Below are positions 1-12,764 of a stretch of DNA of 64,000 bases, piece after piece. Position numbers and translations under genes: made by a program. A model generated the notes under the pieces. The model did no database searches, was not told the origin of the DNA, and saw only the letters and a program-made list of their open reading frames with translations. The stretch lies in NCBI GenBank assembly GCA_028583605.1, contig CM053334.1:24452226-24516225 (forward strand). The letters are read 5' to 3'. The stretch is from Dastarcus helophoroides (taxonomy: Eukaryota; Arthropoda; Insecta; Coleoptera; Bothrideridae). How positions within the stretch are numbered: the stretch's first letter is position 1; each line of letters begins with the position of its first letter.

Positions 1-116
1 TTTTTTTCAATTTATTTAACATTTCTTCGGCCCAGTTTGGAAATATTTAAATGTTTCATGGTTTGTTTAAATATTTCCAAACTGGGCCGAAGAAATGTTA
101 AATAAATTGAAAAAAA
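1..116. repeat. Perfect 51-bp inverted repeat (hairpin)
   Basis: Positions 1-51 and 66-116 are exact reverse complements around a 14-nt loop. Each arm carries the motif TTCTTCGGCCCAGTTTGG. Forty-nine bases of the left arm recur unchanged at 13049-13097. It looks like the foldback end of a young mobile element that runs off the left edge of the window. Confidence 0.85.
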
Positions 117-3077
117 CATAATATTTCCGGTCAATAAGGGTCTACCATGAAGAATTTTTTTGAAAAATGCAACTTTTAAAAAATTTGACATTTTCTAATA
201 ATTTCGAAATTTTTCGACTTTTTTTTTGAAAATTTCTTCATTTTCCTGCTTTAATCTTTTTCTCGAAATTTAAACTTTTTGTGAGTACAAATTCTTTCGA
301 AAAAACTTACTTTTTTCAAAATTTCGATTCTTTTCTAAAAATTTTGAAAAAAGTAAATATATCAGAGAATCGATATTCACAAAAAGTTTAATTTTCAAGA
401 AAAAGGTCGATACTTTTCTAAAAATTTTGACTTATTTGAAAAAATTTTCGACCAAGTATTTTCAAGATTTTATTTTTTTTTAAAATTTGATTTTTTCGAA
501 ATTTTGGGCCTTTTCTAAAATATGGAATTTTTTGAAGATTTTGTTATATTTTCAAATTTTTTGCTGTTTGAAAACATCATATTATTTGGAAATGTCAAGC
601 TTTTGGTAAGCTAAACTTTTTCCAAAATTTGTACTTTTTAATGTTTTTAAACTTTTGCAAAATTTCACTTCAGAATATTTTGAAAATTTCTTAAAATTAT
701 AAAAAATGTTGGTTATTCGTAAAACTGTTGACTGTTAGTTTTCAGCTATTAGTTTTCAAATTTTTGAGTTTTTCACACTAAAATTTCTTGAAAATTTGGA
801 GTTTATCCAAAATTCCATTTTTTGGAGAAATCAATTTTTTTTTGAATCGGAAAATTTTTTTAATATCGAATTTTTTGAAATTTTTGACTATTTGAATTTT
901 TTTTAAATTTCACTTTAGAAAGTTTTTGAAAATGTCGACAGTTTTATTTGAAAATGTTGACTTTATTTGGAAACTTCAAAACTGTTTCAAAATTTCCATT
1001 TTTTTTAACTTCTTAATTAGAATTTTCGATTTTCTAAAAAATGTTCTATTTTCTCAAAAGTTGGGTTTTCCAAAATGTTGATTTTTTCGAAAATTTTAAC
1101 TTCAAAATTTGAACCTTGAATCTTTAATATCAAGGCTTAAAAAAATTCGTTTTACTTTGAAAATTTGACCAAACTTTTTTTCAATTTTTTAAAATCTCGA
1201 ATGTTTTTCAAAATCTTGACCATTTTTGAAATTTTATTCCACTAATTTCTAAGATTTTAACGTTTTTGCAAATTACAAATGTTTAAAAAAATTCTTCAAA
1301 TGTTAAAATTTTTAAAATGTCAATTTCTTCAAGGTGTTGAAATTTTTTTTATAATTTCGATTACTTTTTAAAAGTTTATGAATTTTAATTTTCCATGAAA
1401 ATTTTTACATTATTCAAAATTACGATATTTTCGAAAATCCTCATTGTTTTCAAAATGTTAAACTTTTATTTGAAAATTTAGATTTGACTTTTGTCTTTTT
1501 TAAATTTCAACAATTTTTTTGAAAACTTAGACTTATTTTCTAAAATTTAGACTTTTTCAAAAATTTCGTTTTGTCCAAAATCACAATATCTTTAGTTTCG
1601 AGATGAAATTCGAAGGTTGGACCATTTTTTGGAAATGTTATTTTAAGACTTGAATCATCCTAATAAATTTTTTATTTTCGTGAAAATTTATATTTAAAAA
1701 AACTCTATTTTTTAAATAATATTTTTTCAACCACAAAACTCGAGAATTTTTTCAATAAATTTCAAGGTTATCTCCTTCTAAAACTTTCCAGTTCAAGTTC
1801 AAAAGCTTTATTATTTTTTTTTAGTCAACGGTAATATGAAAACTGAAGATTTAAATTTAAAGTTTCAACTTTTTTAAAGTTACAAATTTTTTCGAAAATT
1901 TCGCCACTTTTTCCAATTTTAGAATTTTTGAAATTGTCGATTTCTTCAATGTTTGAATTTTCTTTTGAAAATACCCATGTTTTTTAAAACCTCAGCTTTT
2001 TTCTGAAAATTTTAACTTTCTACGAAAATTTTGACTTCTTTTAAAATTCTGACGCCTGATCTTTACTTTTTCAATAGTTTTTTCGTAAATCTTGGTTTTT
2101 CCAAAATTTTTACTCTTTTTCACATTGTGCTTGTTTTTTTTTCGATAATTTTGATTTTTAAATTTCGCATTTGCCAAATTTTGGTTTTTTTGGAATATTT
2201 TAATTTATCCAAAATTTTAACTTTTCGAAATTTTAAGCATTTTTAAAAGCTTTCAAATTTTCTTATAATGTTGGTTTTTCTTGAATATTTAGTCTTTCAA
2301 AAATTCTACTTTTTTTGAAAATTTGGAAATTCCAAGTTTACGATTTTTTTTATATTCAGAGTTTTTCTCAAAGCTGAAAATTAGAAAAGAGTTTCGATAT
2401 TTCTAAAAACAATTCCGCTTCTGATTCTTGCACTATTTTACAAATTTGCATTTTATTTACCATCTGGAAATGTGGAAATTTTTGGGTTTTAATTTTAGAG
2501 ATTGGAGCGGAAGATCTGAGAAGAAAATGGAAAACTTTCAAAAAACTTTGACAAATTTTCAACAAATTTCAGATTTTTTTTTCATCAATTTTTATCTTCT
2601 GTTTTGATGCAAACCTTAAATAGGAATTATTTCAATTTCTCTAAAATTTCGACTTTAAAACGAAATATCGAGGATTAAATTGAAATGTTCAGATAAAAAT
2701 CAAAAGTTCAAGAAACACACAGATATTTTAAGGGGAAATCCGCAAGTTAAAATTTTGAGTTAAAATTTGGAAAGTATTTTTATAAAATTTGGATTTTATA
2801 ATCAACATTTCGAGAAGGAAATGAATATCCTGAATTTATTAAGATAAAATTTTTTGTCAAGTTAAGGTTGGTGAATTATTAAACAAATAAGATAAAAAAG
2901 CAAACTTAAATATATAATATAAGAAAACCAGACTCACGCAGATGAGATAATTTCTAAATTAAAAAATTAATTGCAAAATATGTGATGTCGGAGTCGAAGA
3001 GGGTCATACAAATTTGACCACCTGCTGCAGGGACGAGGTGGGCCTCAAAAAATCATTAATGAAAGGATGGCCCCTAA
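117..3077. other. AT-rich non-coding stretch, probably SPAG6 intron
   Basis: Degenerate T-rich text built from variants of TTTTGAAAATTTT with scattered TCGAAA words. No coding exon, RNA gene or clear element was recognised. It precedes the SPAG6 3' exons on the + strand and is probably intron of that gene. Confidence 0.5.
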
Positions 3078-4156
3078 GTTTAAAGCAGGGCTTCGAACCG
3101 CTATGTTTTTCGTTCCGGTTTTCGGTTTTCGTTCCGGCAAAAAAATTACATCGGTTCAGTTTCGGTTTTCGTTCCGACAAAAATAACCGTTTTTTCCGGT
3201 TTTCGGTTTTCGGTTCAGTTCCAGGTGACTCATTTTTTGATTTTTTAAAATCTTTAAAAATTGATTTGTGAACATAATTTAGAAAATGTGATGTCTTTTT
3301 TACTTTAATATTACAACCTTGCCTAAAATTGAAGAAAAATATTTTATATTTTTCAAGTTTAAAATTTTCTTGGTGAAACTCTGAGTTTTTAGTTCAATTA
3401 GATTTCAAATTTCAAGAAAAACCTAAAGTTTATTAAAAACTAAATCGGAATTTTGGGTTTAGATATTTTACATTTAAATTCATAATTTTCATAAAAATCC
3501 TAAATTATATACCCTAGAGTTAAAAACTTCTAGAATATACGAACTTTGGTGATTAAAATCGAAAATTTGAGAGACCTTTTTCGTTCATAATTTTGGTTCT
3601 CTATCGAAGTTTTGACTATGATTCGCTTTTTCTAATAAAATTTATTTTAACTGTTTCGACTGTGTTTTCTAAAATTGTCGATTAAAAAGATCACATTAAA
3701 AAAATAAACGAAAATAAAAAAAACCAGGCACAATTTTAAAAAAAGAACTTCAAATTTATTTCAAAAAAAAAAAGAGTTCAAATTTTCTACACTAATTCAG
3801 TCTCGACTTAAACCCAAATATTCGATTTTGTTCCTGGAAATGTTGCTGAAAATTTCTAGAAAAAATAAAATTTTTCGAAAGTTTTGTTTAATGTATTTAG
3901 CTTTTTTCGATATTTTAACTTTTTTCTTTTGAAGTTTTAAATTTAAACTTGTAGGTACTTTATATTATTATTTTTTCTAAAATTTTAACTTTAAACAAAA
4001 TTTAGTCTTTCGCTCTCTTTCTCTAACAACCTCTTAACTCTTTTTATCGACATGTTGACTTTTATTCTTTAATTATAGACATTTTTCTCGAAATTATCAA
4101 TTGAGACTTGAACTATAAGAAATTCACAAATATAAATTTAAATTTGGAAGAGTTAT

Positions 4157-4235
4157 TTAATCTTTCTTGGTTTCGCGGACAAGATTTGTATTTCAATTTT
4201 TGAAGATAACCAAGCACCAGTCCGTTGCCTCAAAA
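4157..4235 (+). repeat. Fragment of hammerhead-bearing foldback family (FB1)
   Basis: Right half of the dispersed FB1 repeat: TCTTTCTTGGTTTC, then GACAAGATTTGTATTTCAAT and AAGATAACCAAG up to the family end CCAGTCCGTT. The hammerhead-like core is missing. It is inserted inside the large hAT-type element. Confidence 0.75.
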
Positions 4236-4439
4236 AATTTTTTAAAAATAGATATTTTTAAGGAAGGTCGATAATTTGAAAACAATTTTCAAAAAATCCC
4301 AGCTTTTGAAGGAAGTTGAAATTGTCATGAAAATCGAAATTTTCAAGAGATTTTGAAAAAACTCGGAGATTTTAAAAAAAGGTCCAACAAAGGTTTAGAT
4401 GTTAAAATAGAACATTTTTTAAACCTATATTTTCAAAAG

Positions 4440-6380
4440 ACAAAATTTTCAACAAATCGAAATATAAAGAGAGAGTCGAAGTTTAAAAAAATATAGGACT
4501 TTTCAAATATTCTACTTTTGGAAAGGCGCCGTTTTTAAAAAAATCTCCATATTTTCAAAAAAATCGAAGCTTCGAGGTTGAAGTCAAATATTCTAAAATT
4601 AATTCGTAATGTTTCAATAAAATCGAGATTTTTAGCGAAAGTCAAAGCTTTCAAAAATTCAGAATTTTGAATAGACGGAATTTTCAAAATAGCCAAAATT
4701 TTAAAGAAAGCTGAAATTGTCATAGAAAGTTTTTTTAAAAAAAAACACGATTTTTCCAAAAAATTCAAAATTTCCGAAAAAGAGCCGATTTTTTATAAAA
4801 TTATTAAAAGGTCCTAATTTTTAGAAAATGGAAAAATTTTGAAAAAGTCAGAGATTCAAAAAAAAAAGTTATGATTTTCAACAAAGATCCAAATTTTCAA
4901 ATAAAGCATATTTTAAAACTAGTTTTTGAAAAGACAAAATGTTCACAAAGTTAAAATATTAAGAAAGAATGAAATTTTAAAAAATTTTCAAATATTCATT
5001 CATATTTTGAAAGTCGTCGTTTTGAAAAATAGGTTCATATTTTCAAAAAAATCGAAAATTTGAAAGTCAAAAATTTTAAAATGAATTCGTAATTTTTTAA
5101 TAAAGTCGAAATTCTTTACGAAAGTCTAAACTTTCAAAAAATCAGAATTTCAAGAAAATCACAATTTTGAATACATGGAATTTTTAAAAAAGCTGAAATT
5201 TTGAAAGAAGTTGAAATTGTAAAAATTAAAATTTTTCAAAAAAATGCCAAATTTTCTAAAAATTTTCAAATTTTCAAAAAGTCGAAGTTTTCAAAAATTT
5301 CGAAATTAAGGAAAAGTGAAATTTGAAAATAGATAGTTTAAAAACGGTCGAATTTCTCAAAAAAAATCAAAATCTTTAAAAAAGTCAAATTTTTAAAAAA
5401 AGGGGAAATTTTGAATGAAAGTTGGAATTTTCAAAAGTCGAAAGTTAAAAACACAAAAGTCCAAATTTTTAATTTCTAAAATAGGTTCAGCTTTAAAAAA
5501 AATATCAAACATGTCAAAAAAAATCGAAATTTTAAAATTAAAGCTAGACATTTTTAAAGAGAGCCGAAATTCTTAAAAGAGTTTCAGTTTTTAGATTTTA
5601 AAAAGGTCCAGAATCAACATTTCGAAATTTAAAACTTAAACGATTAAAATTGTTAATGAAAATCGAAATTATGAAAAGGTCGTAATTCTTAGAAAATGGA
5701 GAAATTTTGAAAATAGTCGGGGATTTTAAAAAATGTTTAAATTTTCAATAAAGGTCCACATTTTTATATAAAGAATTTTTTAAAGCTACATTTTCAAAAA
5801 ACTAAACGTTCAAAACGTCGAAATGTCAGAGTCAAATTTCCAAAAAATATAGAAATTTTTAAATATTCAACATTTCTAAAGTCGCCATTTAAAAAAAAAC
5901 AATATTTTCAAAAAATCGAAATTTTGAAATGTTTTAAATTTTTAAAATAAATTCATAATTTTTCAACGGAGATTTTTAACAAACGTCGAAATTCTCAAAA
6001 AAAACAAAACTTCAAGAAAATCGATATTTTAAATACATAGATGGGAAAAATGGAAATTTTGAAAGAAGCTAAAATTGTCATGGAAAATGAAATTTTCAAA
6101 AAAATCAGCAATTTTCCAAGTCAAAATTTTTGAAGAAAAGCTGAATTTTTCAAAAAAGGCCAAATTTGCTAAAAAAGTGCTAAATTTTCTAAAAAAAATC
6201 CAAATTTTCAAAAATTGGAAGTTTTCAAAAAATTTGAAATTAAGAAAAAGTCGAATTTTTAAAATAGGTAATTTAAAGAGTCGATTTCTTCAAAAAAAAC
6301 AACGAAATCTTTAAAAAAAGCTAAAATGTTAAAGAAAGGTCAAATTTTAAAAGAGCGGAATTTTCAGGACTCGAAATTTT
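4440..6380. repeat. Higher-order tandem repeats within hAT interior
   Basis: Blocks beginning near 4440, 4935 and 5810 share an ordered series of words: a TCAAATATTC block, then a TATTTTCAAAAAAATCGAA block, then ATTCGTAAT, then GAAAGTC, then GCTGAAATT. This indicates diverged tandem copies of roughly 0.5-0.9 kb. No coding potential was recognised. Confidence 0.55.
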
Positions 6381-7946
6381 GGGACTAATTTTGAAAAATC
6401 ATTTGTCAAACATTAAGTTTGTTTTCCTTCAAAATTTAGACTTTTTCAAAAATGTCTTTTTTCTTGAAATTTAAATACTCTTTCGAGATTCTGAATGTAA
6501 ACATTCAAAATAAAAATTACCATAAAATTTTTAAATTCAAGTTAGCACTTTTGCGTTTGAAATCTATCTTCCTTCTGCTAACATTTTGAGGAAAAATTTG
6601 AAATTTTTAATGGAAATGTAAATTTTAAGAATAAAAGTAAAAAAATTCCACAAAAAGTGTAATTTGAATTATTTCTAAAGTTCAATTTTCTATGAAAAAA
6701 TTAAAATTTTAAGATCAACAACAAATTTTCAGATTTAAGACGAAATTTTGTATAATTGATGAAAAAATTTAACATTTTTGGAATAGATTTTTGACACAAA
6801 AGTTCAAGTAGCAAAGGGTCGAACTTGAAAAGAACTAAATTTTCGAATTTATATAGGTTTAGCGAAAGCAATTACATAATATTTAAGAGAACACACAATT
6901 TTGGCTTCTAAATTCTAAACAAATCACAGTTTTGAGGCTTGAGGAAAAATCAAAGCTTTCAGAACCCAAATTACTATTTTAACGTAAGCAAAATTGATGC
7001 AACTTTAAGTTATACATTTTCTAACATGTCACCATTTCAAGTTTACTGTAAAAATTTCGACCCCAAGATCCCGGCTTTAAATTGAAACATCATGTTGGAT
7101 TTTTTGCTAAAATTTTGACTTGAAATATAAAAATTTTTAGGTTAAATTTAAAACTGTGAGATTTTAGGGAAACTTTTGAGAAAAAATCATATTTTGGAAT
7201 TTTTGGAAGATTTAGGAAGTCGGCAGCAGAAATTTAAATTTGGGATTTCAAAAAAAATTGAAATTCTGAAATCAAAATAAAATTTGAAGGAAAAAAATTT
7301 ACGAAATATCAAAAATGTGACCAATAACTTCAAAAAATAGAGGTATCAAATTAAGGAAAGAAAATTGAAAGTCAAAGAAAGAATTTTTAAAAAAAAGATT
7401 CCAGAAAAATGTTTAGAAGAACTCGAATTTGCAAAAAAATTGTAAGGAAAACCGAGTTTCTGCAGCTTTAATGAAAAACATGCTACTACTTTATTCCAAA
7501 GATACAACAGAGGAAATTTTTTTCATTTTAAACTCGAAACTTTAGAAGAAGAAAAGAAATATTTCGAGTAGTTTCCAGATAAAAGTTCAAATTTCAAGAA
7601 AAAGTTGAAAATCTCGATAAAAGATTCAAGTTAAAACTTAAAATTTATATTTGGGTTGAAAATATGAAAATTGTGTGTTTCTAATCTAATCTAATCAGAA
7701 ATGAGAGATGAAGATGAGATGAAAGTTGCATGGAATGGTGTACAATTTTCAAATAAAAATTGAAATTTCAAAAAAAAATTTTAATCTTAAGTATAAAATA
7801 AAAAAAATTTTAAGTATATAAATTCGATGAACCGAAATAAACCGATATTTTTTTCGGTTTCGTTCCGGTCTTCGTTCCGGCGAAAATAACGGTTTTTTTC
7901 GATTTTCGGTTTCGGTTCAGTTCCGGTTTGAAGCCCTGGTTTAAAG

Positions 7947-8663
7947 AGCTCTTATTGATTCTTGAATAAGAATAACTTCAACATAACGATTCAGTGATTT
8001 TAAGCCTGGTTAGTCTACTTCTTAGATCTGATTAATAATTATATCTGCGTTTTTACCGTAAAATACGTTGTTTTTGTCTAAATTTTGATTACGCTGACTG
8101 TTTTGATTTGTTGGTTGAAAAGTTGATTATTTATTATTTGTAACCTTAATACCGAAATAATCCCGGGATGCCGGGATTGAGTAAATGTAATCTCCGAAAT
8201 CCCGGGATTAAAAATAAGGATCGGGATCGAATTCCCTACTCGCTATACGCAGCAAACATCTAATATTCTAAAAATTTTTGCTGCAATTACTGCCGATGAA
8301 TTACCCTAAGCCAACATTTTGAGAAAATAGTTGACTGCAAATTTATATTTGAAGTTTTTAATGTTTGCTCACAACTTCAACTTCTGTAACCAATTTTTCT
8401 AAAAATTGGGACAATTACAAAACTTTAATTATTTTTAAGAAATCTTGACTCTTGTAATTTGAAGTTTAAACATGGAATTTCTAGTTATTTTTCTAAAAAT
8501 GTCTTTAAATTCCGAAAATTTTGAATTGTATTCTGAATTTTGAAAATTCCTTGGATGACACTCCTTTCTAGTGATTTAGGGAAGAAAAAGAAGCAATTGG
8601 TTCCTAAAATTAGCATCATTCGAATAACTGACAAAAAAATGTAGAGGTTGTTTCAATTTTTAG
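7947..8663 (+). other. Intron sequence before SPAG6 exon
   Basis: No gene is visible. A small GC-rich cluster at 8157-8235 contains three copies of the word TCCCGGGAT or close variants, which is unusual against the AT-rich background. The stretch ends in a polypyrimidine tract and AG acceptor before 8664. Confidence 0.5.
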
Positions 8664-8870
8664 GTACTTCCTCATGACTCTAAAGCTCGAAGACTTTTCG
8701 TAACGACAGGAGCTTTAAAAAAATTGCAAGAAATCGAAGCCAAACCGGGATCAACTTTGATGGAATATATAACAGTCATAAACGCCGCTTTTCCGGAAGA
8801 AATTGTTCGATATTATTCCCCAGGATACTCTGAAACGCTTTTGGATAAAGTGGAACAATACTCTCCAGAG
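8664..8870 (+). CDS. SPAG6: SPAG6/PF16 homologue, penultimate exon
   Basis: A 69-codon exon in phase 0, flanked by TTTTAG and GTAAAA. It encodes the C-terminal part of sperm-associated antigen 6 (PF16 in Chlamydomonas), an armadillo-repeat protein of the axonemal central-pair apparatus needed for flagellar and ciliary motility. I recognise the family from the segments VLPHDSKARRLFV, the LKKLQEIEAKPGS region and PEEIVRYYSPGYSETLL, which are highly conserved in animal SPAG6. The upstream armadillo exons are not in this window. The downstream intron is 2.47 kb and hosts an antisense Jockey LINE. Phase 0 on both sides and an uninterrupted frame suggest a functional gene. Confidence 0.93.
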
Positions 8871-8946
8871 GTAAAAATTCCCTAAAGCCTGATAACATTG
8901 TTAAACTGAATATTTTTTATTTGTGACCATGAATTTGAATCTAATT

Positions 8947-9002
8947 CAGTTGACTATAGTCCGTTTCAACTAAATGTGCATCGTTATAGAGAGGTTTGAC
9001 TG
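8947..9002. repeat. Solo end of a pogo-like TIR element
   Basis: The right end reads CGTTATAGAGAGGTTTGACTG followed by TA, matching the TIR of the pogo-like element at 43326-45509. The left end is CAGTTGACTATAG. This looks like a 56-bp deleted remnant in the SPAG6 intron. Confidence 0.5.
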
Positions 9003-9653
9003 TATTTTTAAATTTTAGTAATTTCTAGTTTATATAATAGGAAGTTGTACGACCTGAATTTTTCAAAAATATAGTGTTATTGTGTCATAGCGTAGCAAGT
9101 AAATAAACAACAATAAAAGACAAAAAAAGCTGTTAGCAATGACAATGATGGTTCTAATTAATGTAAAATGACGTAAAATGTAAATAATAAAATTACTAAT
9201 AAGTATGTTGGTAGCTGTACCCTATGACATGACAAAAATTGTCATGCTGGTGGTAAACAGTATCCAACCCCTGGTCCTGCCTATATTTCAGGAGTTGCTT
9301 AGTAGAAATAATCGCACTAAATGTTTTTCATACTATTTTTATTACACCATTATTAACAATTTAATAATTTTTAGCACAAATTGACTTAAAATATAAACAA
9401 ATCACTCCTAAAACAATCGGCAACAAAGCAAAATATTTAATGATATTTAAATTCGCATTTTAAAAATACAGGACACTATTACGAAACTTTTTTTTTCAAT
9501 TAGGGGAATATCCGTTAAGGACATCTGGGAAGATGACCCAGATAGTGTGGGACTTCCGCTCAAACTACGGATACCGACTAAAAACCCCTACTTCTTCGGG
9601 TCGGGCCCTTGGCCCCCAATCCCTCCGTCGGAACAGTACAATAGTGCTAGAGC

Positions 9654-9729
9654 ACTATTGTAAGCTGTTTTGCCTGAAACATAAGAAACAAACTATTGTA
9701 AGCTGTTTTGCCTGAAACATAAGAAACAA
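9654..9729. repeat. 38-bp tandem duplication in LINE A 3' UTR
   Basis: Two essentially identical 38-bp units (9654-9691 and 9692-9729), each containing GCTGTTTTGCCTGAAACAT. Short tandem repeats are common near LINE 3' ends. Confidence 0.85.
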
Positions 9730-9761
9730 ACAAAACAAAAATTTTCCGAAATAGAAGTCGT

Positions 9762-11163
9762 AGCCTAGAGGACCATCCTTGGTCTCCTAATCCTGGTTGG
9801 GATGTCTGGATCGTAATCCACTGCCTGACGAACTAGTTCGTTGGGATGCGTTTCCGCTCTCACCATCGCCCTGGAATAAATTTCCCTAAGAAAATCTCTT
9901 ACCAAAGGTAGTTCAGCTTTCCTATGAAGTTGATTGTTTCTCACAAACCATGGCTTGTCTTAGAAAGACGTTCTGGAACACCTGGAGTTTCTTCATCTGC
10001 TTATCCGTCGCCTGTGACCAAGCTACAGATGCGTAGGACATCACTGGTCTTATGATTGATTTGTATAGTAACACTTTAAGTCCAATGGATAGGTCACTAT
10101 TTCTACTAATCATCGCTTGCAGCAGTCCCTTCAGCATTTTGGCTTTCGACGTGTGCCTGGAATGTAAATCTTTTATCAAGAATTACACCTAGATACTTTG
10201 CCTGAAGTATCCAGTCGACGTTTTGCCCATGAACATTTACATGTCCATATGGTTGGAGTCTTCTTCGGCTGAAAAATACTGTTTGGGTCTTGTCTGCGTT
10301 GACTTGGATTTTCAATTGACCGAAGTAATCCAGTAGAATGTATGTTGCCTCCTGAAGTCGTCTGATGACCAACTCTGGAGTGTAAGAGTACGCCACCATA
10401 GCTGTGTCGTCTGCGTAAGTTGCCAATAAGGTGTGGTCGATTGTTGGATTAGTTCTCGGGATATCTGCTGTGAACAGAGAATACAGCAGAGGCGACAAGG
10501 CAGAGCCTTGCGGCACCCCATACTGTAGCCTAAACTGATTTGATAGTTCCTGTCCCACCTTTGCTCTGAATGAGCGCCGGTCCAGGAACGAGCTTACCAT
10601 TTGAACCATTGTTAGAGGTATTCCAAATTGGTGCATCTTGTAGACTAGTCCTTGGGGCCAAACTGTGTTAAATGCCTTGGAGATATTGAAGAAAATAACT
10701 TCAACTACCTGGTTCCAGTTCATGCGTTGAGTGATTGTTTCAACCACTCTCAGCAGTTGGTCTGAGGTTGAGTGCATAGGTTGGAACCCAAATTGTTTCT
10801 TAGGAATGATGTCGCGATCGCTGATGATATTCTGCAGATGCTTCCTCAAAATCTTTCCGCCACCTTACCCAAGTTAGATAAGACGCTGATTGGCCTGTAA
10901 TTTTGGGAAAATTTCCCATGCTTACCTGGCTTAGGAATGAAGATAACGTTTTCAGGATTCCATCTTGTGGGAAAATACCGGTACTTAAACGTGGAATTGA
11001 CTATTGCTCCAAAGTATTTGACAGCTTGCTCCGGAAGAGACTTTAGAGCTTGGTTTGGAATTCCGTCTGGACCTGGAGACTTTTTGACGTTTAACTTGCG
11101 CAGAAAGCTTTGGATTTCCTCCTCGTTAGTCGGTTGGATACTATTAAGAAACGTCACGACCAT
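9762..11163 (-). pseudogene. Jockey reverse transcriptase, frameshifted
   Basis: Coding remnant of LINE A: RT fingers, palm and thumb in three frames, with YADD intact and C-terminal sequence TRIRRPRMVL before the stop. Two frameshifts (near 10850 and near 10150-10180) and loss of the endonuclease make it non-functional. The RT family normally converts its own RNA to DNA at a nicked target. Confidence 0.85.
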
Positions 11164-11335
11164 GTCTAAATATTACTAGTTTTTGTTGTTACCACTATTG
11201 CCACTACAAAATTGTAAGTTCAGTCTATTCTGATGAACATTTATCTGAAATGAACTATAGAACCTAATTATCTGTGATATTTTTACAAGATTTTAAGATT
11301 TATCTTAGGTATTTAGAGCAGTTTACTCTTTTCAG

Positions 11336-11455
11336 ATTATGACTGTGTTTAGGGAAGCCGCACGTAAGGATAGCGAGACACAAGCAGATGAATCAGTAGG
11401 CGAAAGCAGCTCATCTGCAAGCCAGGAAATGCTGAATACAGCCCAAACAGATTAA
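11336..11455 (+). CDS. SPAG6: SPAG6 homologue, last exon
   Basis: After acceptor CTTTTCAG, a 39-codon tail in phase 0 ends at TAA (11453-11455). It is hydrophilic and Ser/Glu/Gln-rich (contains GESSSSASQEML), a lineage-specific C-terminal extension past the conserved YSPGY block. Supporting evidence is the clean splice site, frame continuity with 8664-8870, the stop, and an AATAAA 158 bp downstream. Assignment to SPAG6 rests on the preceding exon; the tail alone has no recognisable domain. Confidence 0.8.
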   Translation: MMTVFREAARKDSETQADESVGESSSSASQEMLNTAQTD

Positions 11456-11612
11456 TATTACATTCTAATTCTTTTCTTTTTGTTTGATCCCTGCAGCTAG
11501 ATTTTAATATTTCATCATAATGTAAATACTGAGATTTTAAATTATACGATACTTTATTTACAAAACACTTCTTTGAAATACATAAATTGAAATTCTGAAA
11601 TTGTTCCTTTGG

Positions 11613-11618
11613 AATAAA
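11613..11618 (+). terminator. Candidate SPAG6 poly(A) signal
   Basis: AATAAA 158 bp after the SPAG6 stop codon, in the expected orientation. Confidence 0.5.
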
Positions 11619-11641
11619 AATGCAGATATAGTGTCCCCCAG

Positions 11642-11790
11642 CAGGGCTGGATTACTTGATAATTCTTAAGCAATCGGTTTGAGATGTAGGGCCCTTTATA
11701 GGTACAGATATTATATGTCAGGGCCAAATATAATTTTTTTAGGGGGCCTCAAACTATAGCTTGTGTAGCTTATATGTAAATCCAGCATTG
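11642..11790. repeat. Short hAT-like MITE remnant
   Basis: Begins CAGGGCTGGATTAC and ends GTAAATCCAGCATTG, giving an imperfect inverted GGCTGGATT terminus. The interior has GGGCC words. No convincing target duplication was seen. Confidence 0.4.
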
Positions 11791-11799
11791 CCCCTTCCT

Positions 11800-12764
11800 C
11801 CCTGACGACTACCCTAGCCATACAAAAATCAAGGATTATACAGAGTTTATGAAAGCATTCCTTCACCTGTTAACCTTAGTTCCCTGCCTTTCCACCAAGA
11901 AAATAGTCTGTATTCTTCTTGCAAAAATTCTAATAAAAACTGTAAATTTTAAAAATTATTGTATTCAAACCAAGAGTTTTGGAGTTTTGTTTTTTCTTCT
12001 CAAAATTTCCTCGTTTCTTTAAACTTCATTTTAAAATTTCGTCCTTAGTGTTAAACAGAAGATAATAATAGCCAAGTACGTTTTTATTATAAATTTCCAT
12101 TTTTTTGTTGACAAATTTCAATTTTTCCATAAATTTTCCAATTCATTTCTGACACTTAAACTTTTTTCTAAAATGTCAATTGTTAAATCGAAATCTCGAA
12201 TTAGACCTTAAATTTGCTTTGTAAATTGTGAATTTTTCTCAAAATTCCTAGTCTTGAAATTTTAAAATTGAGAATTTAATAAATTTTGAATAATAACTTG
12301 TATTTTTGACTGCTGTTTCAAACTGTTCAGTTAAAAATTAACATTTTTTCCCAATATTTTGATTTTAAAATCAAATGTAGATTTTTTTAATACAAATTAC
12401 GACTTTACTTTTTAAATTCTGATTTACCGTCGAAATTTGGACTGATTGTAATGCGAGTCTATAAAATAAAATAGGATAACACTAATTCCGACATTTTTCC
12501 CGAAATTTCGACCTCAACCATGGAGATGTAACAATTTTTTCGAAATTCTGAAATTAAAGTTGAAATTTTGATTGTAATCTCAATATTTCTACTTTAATTT
12601 GCAGAATTTCTTAACTCGATAGTTATGTTAGGCAAATTACAGCAGCGCCCCACCACATCCCTTATCAAACAGTATTGATAGTTGACAATAGTGAGCGTTG
12701 AGGAATTTCAATTTTTATTTAAATTAATTTTGATTTTTTTCTCAACATTTCGATATTCAAATTG
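11800..12764. other. Intergenic AT-rich stretch
   Basis: Between SPAG6 and the bL34m gene. Degenerate AT text; no exon, RNA gene or bounded element was recognised. Confidence 0.5.

Larger units (their letters stand above)
3086..7938. mobile_element. Large non-autonomous hAT-type element (4.85 kb)
   Basis: Terminal inverted repeats are CAGGGCTTCGAACCG at 3086-3100 and, read from the other end, CAGGGCTTCAAACCG at 7924-7938 (14 of 15 identical). The perfect 8-bp target duplication GTTTAAAG lies at 3078-3085 and 7939-7946. Eight-bp duplications and CAGGG ends are hAT hallmarks. Both subterminal regions hold clustered CGGTTTTCGGTTTTCG/CGTTCCGG words (3110-3230 and 7845-7930), the kind of repeat hAT transposases bind. 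No transposase reading frame is present; the interior is degenerate AT repeats, T-rich up to about 4150 and A-rich from about 4240 to 6400. It probably moved with an enzyme supplied elsewhere. It lies in presumed SPAG6 intron. Confidence 0.85.
9487..11175 (-). mobile_element. 5'-truncated Jockey-clade LINE (LINE A)
   Basis: A non-LTR retrotransposon antisense to SPAG6 in its last intron. It starts within the reverse transcriptase and runs to a 3' UTR with an A-run near 9490. RT motifs are readable: KSPGPDGIPNQALK and the YRPIS block in 11163-10846, a frameshift, then GFQPMHST, VPQGSALSPLL and the catalytic YADDTA in 10849-10106. A further frameshift leads to the thumb-like region in 10179-9922, continuing in frame to a stop near 9762. 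The endonuclease and ORF1 are missing. The 3' UTR holds a 38-bp tandem duplication. Confidence 0.9.

Noticed and set aside
1992..2565. Short open frames in the left AT-rich block
   Set aside because: Low-complexity Lys/Phe/Asn translations from AT repeats on both strands; no domain, splice context or codon signal.
3014..3271. 85-codon frame rich in FGFR/FSVF words
   Set aside because: It is the translation of the hAT subterminal CGGTTTTCGG repeats and crosses the element boundary at 3086.
6029..6314. Open frames on both strands inside the first large hAT-type element
   Set aside because: Translations are runs of Phe, Lys and Ser from AT filler.
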